Shown here: positions 47,669 to 59,300 of the stretch, one piece after another
Layout of the letters: the number at the start of each line of letters is the position of its first letter
Position numbering within the stretch: the stretch's first letter is position 1
Assembly (NCBI RefSeq): GCF_042453785.1
Contig: NC_091673.1
Span: 1,123,501-1,187,500 of the forward strand
DNA from: Malus domestica
Lineage: Eukaryota; Streptophyta; Magnoliopsida; Rosales; Rosaceae
Reading direction: 5' to 3'
DNA: 64,000 bases
The notes under the pieces: model-generated
What the model was told of the DNA's origin: nothing
Seen by the model: only the letters and a program-made list of their open reading frames with translations
Database searches by the model: none
Program-made: the position numbers and the translations under genes

Positions 47669-48390
47669 AAATCGTTACCTGTGACTGTGACGCAGGATGA
47701 GTTATACATCCGGCAAGCGCCGGTGAAGAATGCAAACTAAGCTAAAAATGTTTGAACCAAACTACATTTACAACATTGGGCAATTTATAGATAAGTAAAT
47801 ATATACTACAAATTCATGACTTGCGAGCCATATTCCAACATAACTTGATCCAATTAACTACACAACTACGTCTGGCAAGATGCCAATCATCATATCAGAA
47901 AATAACCATTCAAGCTGCTGGAGTCTTTAACACAATTTATTTTACTCCGGACCAATATTAACGCTACACTAAATGAAAGAGAACCAACCCCCCCCCCCCC
48001 TCCCGGGGCGGGCCCCCAAAACACATTTGTCCTCAATTTTTCAAGTCTCGGATGCAAGAGGCCGCTCTGCATCTGAGTCCGGTGCAGGCACATCTATTAG
48101 ATCTAATCATAGGAATATAATACACATACTTCAACTGCAATCTCTACTGAACATTTTGATAATGTGAAATAATCTGTACGCGTCATGGAAATCAAGAGAC
48201 TTGAAAATGAAAGCCTGCTGCAAATAAAAATGAGAATTACATATCGATATCTACAAGCTTGTGGTTCTCAGATACTAGTATCGACGAGCAAAGAACCACT
48301 AATAGCTAAGACACAGACGCACGCACCCTTATGCACATGTTGGTGATATAGAGCATAATAAAATTAGAATAATACCAAGACAATAGTTAC
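47669..48390. other. 3' region of the response-regulator gene
   Basis: Likely 3' UTR of the minus-strand response regulator. A GTAACT donor-like site directly follows its stop codon on the minus strand, with a possible acceptor (TTTGCAG) near 48220, so a 3' UTR intron is plausible. A C13 tract followed by CCCGGGGCGGGCCCCC lies at 47988-48016, unusually GC-rich for the locus. Confidence 0.4.
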
Positions 48391-51300
48391 CTAATCAGCG
48401 AAAGGACTCATGAAATCACTTGAAGAATATTGGTGTAATATTGGGATACCTAGTTTTGCGTTATCCACATAATCCTCACTTGGCTCCTGCTTGACTAGGG
48501 TACCACTGCTCTCCACATGGATCCTTCCAGGGTTCAAGTTGCTCATTTGCGATTCAAAATCATCCACTGCAAATCGACTTGGAATGCAAGTCTCTTTACC
48601 AACAAATCCGAGATTCCTAAGAGGTCCCTGATCAAGCATTTCCCCTGACTTATCAACATAAAAACCATGGCTGTTTGCCGTATTATGCAAAAACCCCGGC
48701 AACTCTCTGGAATCACTAAATGTCGCAGTTGAGTTCTGGTAACTGGTGCTATTGTCAGCATTAACTAAGCAAGACGTGGCACAAATAGAACCAGGGCCAG
48801 AATACCCACCAAGAATGCCACTAGTTTTAGGATTTCCAGTCGGTATATGTCCAACATTCAAGGAATTATTAGATTGATCTGAAGGCAGACTGTAATCAAC
48901 AACAGTAGACCTGTTAAAGCTACTACTCTGATTAACAGAAGCAGGACTATTTCCAGCCTGGAAACCAGTTGATGATTGAGAGGGGACCACAAGGCAAGAT
49001 GGCTGCACATTAAATGAACGGCTAGGTTCGGTTAGCACAGACTGCTGCTGCGTTCTTTTATGTTGTCTTTGCTCCTGCGGCACAATTCCCATCAACAAGT
49101 TACTGTTCTGAGTACTCAACCCTCCATGATCATTGCTGGGTGCCACTGTACTACGACTATTAGACCTCCATTGTCCAAATCCCAGAGATGCATCCTCAGC
49201 AGAAATAACGGATTGTGGAAAATGTTTGGAAACGTTTGATTGGCTTTTTACGAAAGGCTGCATGAATGGCACACCATGTTCAACAGGGGGACGCTTGGGT
49301 GCTTGTAGGGATGCATGTAGAAGTGCAGGCTGATCCATTGCTGGCACAAGGTTCCCTGCAGGTTGACCTAAAAGCTCAGCTTGCAGGGCTGCTAGTGTTT
49401 GCGGAGGAATTTGTCCAGAGGCAGCCAAAGCTTGGAAGTCAAATCTACTAAGCGAACCCAACTTCCCATTTGAGTCCACGGGCCCACATAAAGGATTTGC
49501 AATCCCACTTTGTTGTTGAGCTACTCCACTTAATCTCTTCAAATATAACCTGAATTTCTGCACAACCACTTAGTTCTTATAAGTAAATCATTCTGTTTGG
49601 AAAACAAATGAAGAACTCAAGTATATCATATGCATATAAAAAGATCGCAAGAATGTAAATGCAAGAAAACACAATTCTAAATTTCTTTTGAAAAAAAAAG
49701 ATGTGCTCATACTGCAATGGATATCTGAAATAGAAAAGCTAATATAAAATACTCTAAATCTGAGTTCACAACTTAGTATTAGACCCATGTGCATGTCAAA
49801 AATATTACTGTTGTCATAATTCAAGTTAGGTTTTTAAAATAAACTGATGACTTCTAATCAAGCGTAATGCATAATTGTAGTTACAGTATTGATAATCACA
49901 TATTATTTATGCGTTGAATTCTTAAATGCTTCTGTTTTATGTGTCATTGACTCATTCATGTCCGTGACAACGACAACAAGATGAAGGCAAGCTAAGCTAT
50001 CAGATCAATATGAGGGGAAGCACCATACCTGCAAATGGCTAGCAACATTTTCTCGAGTTAAACCAGGTACATTCATCAATTCAAGAATTCTCTTTGGTAC
50101 AGCCTCTGAAATATTACAAAAAGTTCAGTCAGTAACATAAAGCCGTATTGAGCAGTCACATTATGATGTCAAGGAATGTAAACCGGGTACACCTTACAAT
50201 AATATGTGTATATCAAAATAAGAAGTTAAAAGTTAACGATCATACTATCAAGGCCAAGCTGGTTCACAGCAGTGACAAATTGCTGGTGGAGTTCAACTGA
50301 CCATACTACACGAGGTTTCTTCGATGTAGACAAATCATCGTTTTCTGTATCACCATCATCATCTTCTTTAGGGTTGATCCTCTTCTTATGACCTTTCAAT
50401 GAAACTTCTGTTCCTTCGTTAACAGAAGATGCGTATTCAAAATCATTGTTTCCCCGTTTATGTGGATCATTATCTTCCAAGCTCCCAGAATGTTCAAGTT
50501 CTTTACTTCCATTCCATTTTTTCCTAACAACATGCTGCCAAATATTCTTGAGTTCTGCCTCACTTATAGGCTTAATTAAAAAATCACAGGCTCCATGTCT
50601 AATTCCTCTCATAACAACACTTGTTCTCCCATCAGCAGACATCACTGAATAATACACCGTCATGTTAATACACATAAGGCATAATTTGACTACCATTGAA
50701 GAAATTAAAATTTATTTACTCACTGATAACAGGAAGGTCCATTTCCAGCCCAACGTGTTCCAGGAGTTTAAATCCATCCATATCAGGCATATGGACATCA
50801 CTCAGTACGACATCAAAACAGTCTTTCCTCTCTCGTAGAAGATTCAAAGCAACAGTAGCCTCGGAACAAGTGGTAACTGCCAGCAATAAAACAAAAGGGT
50901 ATTGTTGTTTTATTGGCTATTTACGCACCTACTGCTTACTTTGTCTCAATTCTCAAATTCCGCATTTTGCATTTGAGACAGAGATTTACAGACTACAACA
51001 ACTGATTAGTCCAGCTGCTTAGAATCTCCATAATAAAATTACCGGGTTAATATATGTAATAAAATTACCGGGTTAATATATGTAATAAAATTACCGGGTT
51101 AATATAGACATATATATATATATATATATGTTCAATTTCTTATAGATTAGTCCTGCAACTGATCCATATACAATAAAGACCTGAAACAAAAATAATAATT
51201 TCTTCCAGATCTTACACAAACGATAAAAATGCTGAAATAATTCTTAATATTTGAGATAATAACTTGTTTTTTCTAAACTAAACGCAAATAAAGCATAAAC

Positions 51301-51562
51301 ATAAGCATAACCAATCACTGAGAAACTAGAAGATCAATGGCATACCCTGGTACAGACACCGGAGTAACATCAGCTCAAGAATCCTCAAGCACGTGGTGTC
51401 ATCGTCCACCACTAGAACCCTCAAGCCCGCCGGAAACTGATTGGGGACTGCCATTTCAATGCCGGCAGACGGTGACAAAACACCACCACCAACTTTACAC
51501 GAACCGTAACTACTCGCAGTAGTGCTCACGCTTGACTGCGCCACTCTCTGCAAAGCAGCCAT
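48391..51562 (-). CDS. Type-B two-component response regulator (ARR1/ARR2-like)
   Basis: Five coding exons: 51562-51346, 50876-50724, 50644-50246, 50105-50029 and 49557-48391. They join in frame to 670 aa. It is a nuclear transcription factor at the end of the cytokinin phosphorelay. The receiver domain has the acidic pair VVDDD (51-55), phospho-acceptor Asp99 in [14 protein letters not shown], and Lys148 in FLIKPIS. An acidic linker with [18 protein letters not shown] leads to the GARP/Myb-like DNA-binding domain at about 232-291, with [15 protein letters not shown] and [16 protein letters not shown]. The C-terminal half is Gln/Ser/Asn-rich, as in type-B activators. The first true ATG is at 51562; two upstream GTG codons are in frame but unlikely starts. 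Exon 4 is 77 bp. A 1.68-kb inverted-repeat element lies about 300 bp upstream. Confidence 0.95.
51031..51106. repeat. Three 26-bp tandem repeats in intron 1 of the response regulator
   Basis: The unit TAATAAAATTACCGGGTTAA plus TATATG is repeated three times almost perfectly. It is followed by an (AT)n run at about 51110-51129. Confidence 0.9.
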
Positions 51563-51862
51563 GGCCACCACACACCGTCACCACAACGACGCAAAACACA
51601 CACACCCACTGACGACCGAACCCTAATGTTCCATTTTCAATGGACTAAAATTTCCATTTTTAGTGGTTGCACTTGCAGAGGGTGAAAGTGGAGCCAATTG
51701 GAGGGAGATCCGCGAGGGGAAACCTTCGGTTTGGGGATTAGGGTTTCGGAAAGCAATCAGACAGAACGAAATCGGAGAAATTGAGAGAGAATTGGACCTA
51801 TTACATTCGTTATCGTATATTATATGATAAAAAATTATTGTAAATTTTTTTATTTAAAATTA

Positions 51863-53540
51863 AGGGTAAGAGATTGTTTACTACCCTCATGTTTCGTGGT
51901 TTTCAATATTTAGTACATCAAGTTTTTTTCGTCTCAGATTCATATCTAAAGTGTAAATTTTGGGACAGTCTCATACATCCGTTAGTCAAATTGTTAAGTT
52001 TTCCGTTAATTGTGACGTGGCGCACTGACTGAACGCCACGTGTCATCCACGTTTTTTTTTTTCTTTTTTTTCTTTTCTTCTTCCTCCTTCTTCTTCTTCT
52101 TCCTCCGACTGCAACTTTCTTTTCTTTTTTTTCTTCCTCCTTCTCCTTCTTCTTTCCCTTTCTTCCCCTTCTTCCTTTTTCTTCCTTCTCATTCTCCTTC
52201 TTCTTACTCCGAATCTGGGGAAGCTTTTTTTTTTTTTTTTTTTTTTTGTTCTTGTTCTTCTTCTTCTTTGGGACAGTCTCATACATCCGTTAGTCAAATT
52301 GTTAAGTTTTCTATTAACTGTGACGTGGCGCACTGACCGAACGCCACGTGTCATCCACGTTTTTTTTTTCTTTCTTTCTTTTCTTTTCTTCTTCCTTCTT
52401 CTTCTTCTTCTTCTTCTTCTTCTTCCTCCGACTACAACTTTCTTTTCTTTTTTTTTCTTCCTCTTTCTCCTTCTTCCTTCCCTTTCTTCCCCTTCTTCCT
52501 TCTTCTTCCTTCTCATTCTCCTTCTTCTTCCTCCGAATCTGAAGAAGCTTTTTTTTTTCTTCTTCTTCCGAATCTGCCCAGATTCAGTTTTTTTTATGAT
52601 TTTTTTTTTTTTGAGGAAGAAGAAGAAGAAGGAGGAAGACCCAGATTAATTTTTTTTTATGATTTTTTTTTTTTTTTTGAGGAAGAAGAAGAAGAAGGAG
52701 GAAGAAGAAAAAAAAAAGTTGCAGTCGGAGGAAGAAGAAGAAGAAGAAGGAAGAAGGAGGAATCTTCTTCTTCTTCCTCCGAATCTGCCCAGATTCAGTT
52801 TTTTTTATGATTTTTTTTTTTTTTTGAGGAAGAAGAAGAAGGAGGAAGAAGAAAAAAAAAAGTTGCAGTCAGAGGAAGAAGAAGAAGAAGAAGAAGGAAG
52901 AAGGAGGAAGAAGAAGAAGAAAAAAAAAAAACTTCCCCAGATTTCGGAGGAAGAAGAAGAAGAAGAAGAAGAAGAAGGAAGAAGAAGGAACTTCTTCTTC
53001 TTCCTCCGAATCTGCCCAGATTCAATTTTTTTTTATGATTTTTTTTTTTTTTTTGAGGAAGAAGAAGAAGAATGAGGAAGAAGAAAAAAAAAGTTGCAGT
53101 CGGAGGAAGAAGAAGAAGAAGAAGAAGAAGGAGGAAGAAGAAGAAAAAAAAAAAAAAAAAAAACTTCCCCAGATTTCGGAGGAAGAAGAAGAAGAAGAAG
53201 AAGAAGGAGAAGGAGGAAGAAGGAAGAAGGGGAATGAAGAAGGAGGAAGAAGAAGAAAGAAAAAGAAAAAAAAAATTGCAGTTGGAGGAAGAAGAAAAAG
53301 AAGGAAGAAGGAAGAAGAAAAGAAAGAAAAAAGAAAAAAGAAAAAAAAACGTGGATGACACGTGGCGTCCAGTCGTGTGCACCACGTCACAGTTAACAGA
53401 AAACTTAACAGTTTGACTAACAGATGTATGAGACTGTCCCAAAATTTACACTCTAGGTATGAATGTGAGACGAAAAAAAACTTGATGTACTAAATGTTGA
53501 AAACCACAAAACATGAGGGTAGTAAACAGTCTTTTACCCT
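51863..53540. mobile_element. Large inverted-repeat element with CTT/GAA arms
   Basis: The ends are about 200-bp inverted repeats: the left starts AGGGTAAGAGATTG and the right ends CAGTCTTTTACCCT. Flanks are a 7-bp direct repeat AAAATTA (51856-51862 and 53541-53547). Inside the left arm, a block starting TTGGGACAGTCTCATACATC occurs twice (about 51959 and 52268). Inside it lie long pyrimidine (CTT)n/(TTC)n stretches on the left and purine (GAA)n/(AAG)n stretches on the right, so the whole unit could fold into a hairpin. There is no coding capacity. Frames called in it are Lys/Glu/Phe/Ser repeats. It resembles a Mutator- or hAT-type foldback element. Confidence 0.75.
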
Positions 53541-53547
53541 AAAATTA

Positions 53548-55349
53548 AATATAAACAATACTTGACAAAAATTGGCTACATAATTTACGATGAACGGATG
53601 TGATTGGAGGATCATCAGAATTCTCACAAAGAGAATCAGGAAAGGATCCTCACAAGGATCAGGAAAGGATCCTCATTCCCTTTTATACCTGTGAGTCAGA
53701 GATATAGAGAGTGTGTTGGGCATGTGGGGTTCAGCCTACAGTGCTACCTTCGTCGCTTCTTGTGCGTCTTTGCGGTCGTAAAAGATCGTTGGCTGTGTCA
53801 TATCTCCGTCACACGTCCGACCAACCAATCTAGATAGTAAATTCGATGTTTAATTGTTAAGAGTTTAATTTTTTTCACAATTATTGTGCATTCAATTCTT
53901 TTTTTTCATCGGTGTGAGATTTTATATTATGAATTGGGAATGGTAATATCAAATAAAAAATGATTTTACAGTGTGTAAGACCTCACTATCTAACGGTATA
54001 AAAAGCCACCGCATATGCCGCTAATTGCATATGCAAGAAGTAAAACGAAACACCATACCAAAAATAATACCTACCACCGGGATTTCACTTGAAATTTGCT
54101 GAAATAGAATATAGCCATATAAAAATAAATACAAATATTTCATAATTACCATGGAAGCAATTATCATTTAAGGTCAATAATTAATTTGTTTAAAAATGCT
54201 AAATAATAAATCATCTAAAACATAAAATGATAGGCAAATATGATGAAAAATTGATGCCATTTCTTTCTTTTTCCATATTGGTTTAATCATTTTGATTTAA
54301 CTATTGAAATCCAAAACATAAGCATTGATTGTGGGGCAAGAAATGTAAATAAAAAAGAAATAGATTCAAGACGAAACTTGCATTGCAAAATACTTGTCCA
54401 CAATTATTGGAGATGGCAACATAATCCCAATTTCCACTCAATTTGGTGATTTAGCAATAGTCGTTTTAAATAAAAATATTTATAATATTTTTTTAGTTCA
54501 GACTTAAAAAGCTATTATCACGTGAAGAAAAATTTACAATTATATATATATATATATTATTGCATTGAAAACATCATACAACGATAAATTCGTTGCATAT
54601 AAATCATTGTAGACAATTACGGATAGACATTTGCGAACGACAGAATAATTTCAAACAAGTCACGACTCACGCACGCCTCATATTTGCTTCGGAGTCGTGC
54701 GCATGAAACGACATCCACATTAGCCATTTTTGTGGTCTTGGCTGTGAGTTGGCCCACAGTGATTTGGGCCTCTTGCTATATACACCGACGAATTTGATCA
54801 TCACTCCCAATCCATGTTTTAATTAACTATTGTTGACGATGATTTTAACCCACCTCGGTTCCGTATCATTCGTTCACTCAATTTGGTCACGGTTATTTTC
54901 ATGGTAACAAACTCATCTTTTATTGTTTTATTCTCTCTTTGAATTTGAGAAAATGATCTTTAGTAACAATCGGTCTGACATGACATTATTTAGCGTACAA
55001 TATTATTAACAAATAAACAATGCAAAGCCTAAACAAATTATTGAAAAATTATATGGCGAGAGAAATTTCAATAAGACTGTCAAACTAGAACATTTTTTAC
55101 GTGGTGAATTTCAATAAGACTGTCCAACTAGAACATTTTTTTACGTGGTGTCAAGTAAGACAGAAATACATAAATTTTCGTAATAGACTTGTTAGATATA
55201 AATACTTTCAGATAATATCGTCACGCAACACTACTTAAATTTTTTCCACCGATGTGACCCACACCTTATCTTCAAGAACAAAATTGTGAATCCACAAGTT
55301 TTTGTGACACTCTTCTGCTTGTGCACTCACACTTGGAAATCCACATATA
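53548..55349. other. Spacer between response regulator and small plastid-type gene
   Basis: A partial GGATCC-type MITE (about 53570-53680, with two copies of CAGGAAAGGATCCTCA) and an (AT)n run at about 54541-54558. A 41-43 bp tandem duplicate (AATTTCAATAAGACTGTC and then AACTAGAACATTTTTT) lies at 55067-55150. No supported gene. Confidence 0.5.
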
Positions 55350-56081
55350 ATGTTGAAGCATTTCCAATTGGGAAGATGGACTGTGCTGGTCTCCTCCCCA
55401 CCCAAATCACCGTTTTCTCCAAATGCAACCACCATCACCTCCTCCTCCTCTGAATCTGCAGCTACCAGATATTTCAGTACATGCCGTGCCTCAGCCTTCA
55501 ACGTGAATGCCTTTAGACCAAGGGGCTTGAGCACTCGATGCGCTGCCAGGCGGAGAGTGCTCAGATACGACGATGACGAGGATGATGATGAGGACGTCGA
55601 GTACGGACACAATAAGGAGATAGCAGTGTTGGAATTATACAGTCAGAGTGTGAGAGGAGAAGCACTTATCGTGCATGCATTGGTGGATGACCAGGATGTA
55701 GAAGTGCTTATCTTCAAGGTCTGTTGCTAGCTACTTGTTTGCTAATTTTTGTTTACAATGAGTCCCACGTCGAAGAATTGAGGCTTTGCATGTGTTTTGA
55801 AAGCGGTTTTAGCTGTTTTAAAAAGCACTTCCAAACAGCTCTTATATAACTTGAGATTGAAGGGTAATATGTTATTGTTTCAGGGATTCTCTTCGAGCTT
55901 GAGTTATGGGACGTCACCGGACCCATCGAAGAGCATTCTTCCAGCAAGGGCAGTGATCAAGGCTATAGACAGGGTGAAAGGACCTTTTGACCCTTCTAAT
56001 ATTGAATACTTGCAGAAAGGCCTCACCTGGGAAGCGTTTAAGAGCACTACTCTACCCCCCAACTTACAACTCCCAATTTGA
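55350..56081 (+). CDS. Small conserved plant protein, probably plastid-targeted (DUF7734-like)
   Basis: Two exons, 55350-55718 and 55884-56081, join in phase 0 to 188 aa. Residues 1-60 are Ser/Thr/Arg-rich with few acids (SSPPKSPFSPNATTITSSSS), fitting a chloroplast transit peptide. An acidic run YDDDEDDDEDVEYGHN follows, then the conserved body with AVLELYSQSVRGEALIVHAL, DDQDVEVLIFK (end of exon 1), GFSSSLSYGTSPDPS and LPARAVIKAIDRVKGPFDP. From memory this matches a plant-wide uncharacterised family (DUF7734). Function unknown. The intron contains a MITE scrap (AGCACTTCCAAACAGCTCTT near 55826). Strand and intron are secure because both exons hold the conserved segment. Confidence 0.8.
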
Positions 56082-56395
56082 ATTTAGGCGTATTTTTTGT
56101 AATGCCCCTTAAAACTTGACTTCAATCTCGCTCTTTTCTCTGTAACTCATAGTATTTTGCTATTGTTATTACATATTTTCTTCAATACCTTGGCCTACTC
56201 AATTGAAAAAAAATAAAATTTTTAATTACTTCAATCTAATGGATATAAAAACCGATTATCCAATAGTCGGAACTACAGAAAATTTATCCCCGTTATTATG
56301 AGACTTTGGCGTCTTGAAATTAAACCGATGAACCAATGCACCGAACCGGATAAATTTGATCTAGTATGAGCCTCATGCAATGTAATGTGGCTCCA
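56082..56395. other. Convergent 3' region
   Basis: Space between the plus-strand small gene and the minus-strand dynamin gene, about 315 bp. It probably holds both 3' UTRs. No gene is seen. Confidence 0.45.
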
Positions 56396-59300
56396 TCATT
56401 TCCATGCGACAGAATCGATCTCATCTCTAGCTGACTTGTAGAGTTGAAGGCGTTTAGCAATGTTTGTTCGCCTTTCCATGAGTGCCGGATCCTCATCCAA
56501 CATTGCACCAAGCCTCTCCTTCTGCGCATTCCCCAAGCAAAGGAAAATATGGTTAGTATCCTCGGTTCTTCAAAACTACTTTACCACACCGGAATCACCA
56601 AAACGAACTGGCTTTGAAAAGTGCGAGGCTCACCTCTTGCCTTCCAATTCGGGCGTAAAAATGGTTGAGCAGATTTCTCTTGGCCTCTCGAACTTGACAG
56701 TGAACAACAGCCTTTGGAATCGAAAGCCTCAGTGTCTCACAAACCATATTGATGTAAGAGCTGACATTTGATGCTGGTACAAGTATATAACATCTCAGCA
56801 TAAAACAATAACTTAAAGAAACACTGAACCAGCGATCACGCCTACAATAAGATACAGTGAATGGGGTTTTGAATTTTGCATACCAATCCTCCTGAGATAA
56901 TTATCTCCGAAAGTGTCCATATTTTGTACTGTTTCTTTCTCTTTTGAGTGTTTATCTGCCTTCGATCCTGCTTGACCTGGAGTTCTTTCTGGTTCTGAAT
57001 TAAGCTTTCTAAAAAATTCCACTGTTAGATAGCTAGATTCCATTTCCACAAGTCGTGTAACAGTTTTCCTGCTTTCATCACGAAACCTTTCCAACGCTTC
57101 CGTGGAAGCTGCTGCTATATCAGACCGAAGCGTAGGGAATCGCTTCAATTCCTGCAAATTCCATAACGTTGGGTTTTTATAACTTTGATCCGCGCACACA
57201 TTGATTGTTGCCATAAACTGCTAAATCTCATGAAACTTTACTTACCTCGGTTTCAGCTATCGACTTCCGTACAAGTTCTTTCAAAACAAAGTGCACCTGT
57301 TGTGAGAAATTAATGTAGTGAAAAGAATATTCAGATAAATATACAGTAATGTTTTGGACCAAAAGAAAACTTATACAAAGCAAGCATAGAAATGCACCAT
57401 TCGCAATATATGGACAGAAAATTTAGACAACCCCAGTCCAGAAAATTAACACAGTTTATCTTTTGTATGCATATCCATATTATCTACGATAAAATTAACA
57501 CAGTTTATCTTTGGTAAACTATGTATTCCATGTGTTGTAACTTTGAGTTCAGAATCACATATAGAATGTGAAAGGAATAAGAGCACTACAGCATCCACAG
57601 AGGCTTCAGCCGGTCCTTTGAAATAGACGATAGATCCATCAATGAGTCTTCGGTATCCTTGTTCTGGAGCAATCAAATGGGGCTGATAACCATCAGCCTC
57701 AGTAACAACTTTTTGGACATTCTTTATAGAGAGATGACGATCAAGGGGAAGCTTTTTCAAAGCAGCTGGTAATTGATGGTCAAAAACCTTATATATACGA
57801 TCTCCACCAGGCCGCCTGAAATAGCAACTTATCATTAAACTATATGCATATAATAGGAAATGATTGATATACTTATTTGCAATTATCAAAATTACACTAC
57901 GATAGAAATGTCTCTAATCAAATTCGGAACTCATCATAAGTTCATAACTTCGTGATATTCAGACTATGAGCAAGTACAAGTATAGTGAATCTCTCTCAAG
58001 GGCTTTCTTTATCCATGCTCACAACTTCACAACTTGTAAATAAATGGCCAGCCACCACAGAGGGTAAAATTACCAAACACGTCTAATGAAGCCTAAATCT
58101 TTTGGGTGTTCTATGTTTTCCATGAAATGAAGAGCCAAACCAGTCAAATGACTCAAATCAGAAGTTCTAACATTTTGCAGCGTCCCAGCCTGGAGTCAAT
58201 TTAAAGTATGTGATAATATTCTGAACAAACAACGAGTTAAGTGCTCAACTTTTAAGTTTTAAGGTAACCTCTACTCTTGTGAAGTACTGGACAGATATGT
58301 ATTATACAGCTTAAACTCGATGACATGTCCTTCATAGAACTTCTATATCTCTACAGTCTAGGCATTTTGTTCAAAATCTCAATCAATGAATCAAGGACAC
58401 ATGCTCTCAGACGAGCAACCCTAATAATATGATCAATTAAAATTTAAATCATACATATTCTCAACATGGAAAATCAGATAATCTTGAAATTTAACTTCAA
58501 CAGCGAATACATGTCACATAAAGGTCATGAAATTTACCCTCCATCCAGGTGTTCCTTAAATACACGGTCAAATGCACGACATAATTCTAAAATAGTGTAC
58601 AGCTGGGCCTGTACATATAATAGCACAAGTAAGTCAAACCTATCATAAACTAGAAAACTTGACTGCAGAGGTCAGCATTGTTACCCCTGAATCTACACCA
58701 ATTGGCCTGCCAATACGATCCAGCTCCGCATTAAGCTCATCAATTGTCTTGTTTATCAAAGCAATGATGCTAGGTATCCGTTGCCTAATGACAACCTCCA
58801 AATGCTGATAAGAAGATGAAATGAAACAATTATTTCCATAGGTTATTACGTGAACATACCAACCAAGTGAAGACAAATATTCAAAAGTTAATACCTTAGA
58901 CAAAAGTTTGGCAAGATACTCTGAACCCATTTTGTGTGCTAAGTGCCCATATTCAGGACTAGTTTCAAAGTATTCTTGCTCCTTACGACGAGCAGCAATC
59001 ATATCAACGTTCTTATTGATATCAGCTTGTGAACGATTCACAATTCCTACCCATGGGTGTTGCAGCCTATATGACCTTCCTTCTATAACCTTGAACATTC
59101 ATAGAGTACCGATTAGTTTGATGTTTTGGCCGATTAGTTTGATGTTTTGGCCACCACCGGAAGTAAGTGAATCTTGATTACATTGCACTTATATATTCAC
59201 GAAAAAACCAAAAGGTAACAACCATGAACACATGAAAGTTAAAATACTTCATTTCTATAATCAAGTAACTTCTATTTTCCGATCAAGTTATGCAATGAGC

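Noticed and set aside
47988-48016. A CpG-island-type promoter at the C-rich tract
   Set aside because: It is a homopolymer C run with a short GC palindrome in the 3' region of a minus-strand gene; it could be a sequencing or assembly-prone site.
51918-53442. Several long frames of Lys/Glu/Arg or Phe/Ser/Leu residues on both strands
   Set aside because: They are translations of the CTT/GAA tracts of the inverted-repeat element. They overlap on both strands and in several frames and have no domain.
55235-55612. A minus-strand 125-aa frame over the small plastid-type gene
   Set aside because: Antisense shadow; the plus-strand frame has the conserved body and splices in phase.
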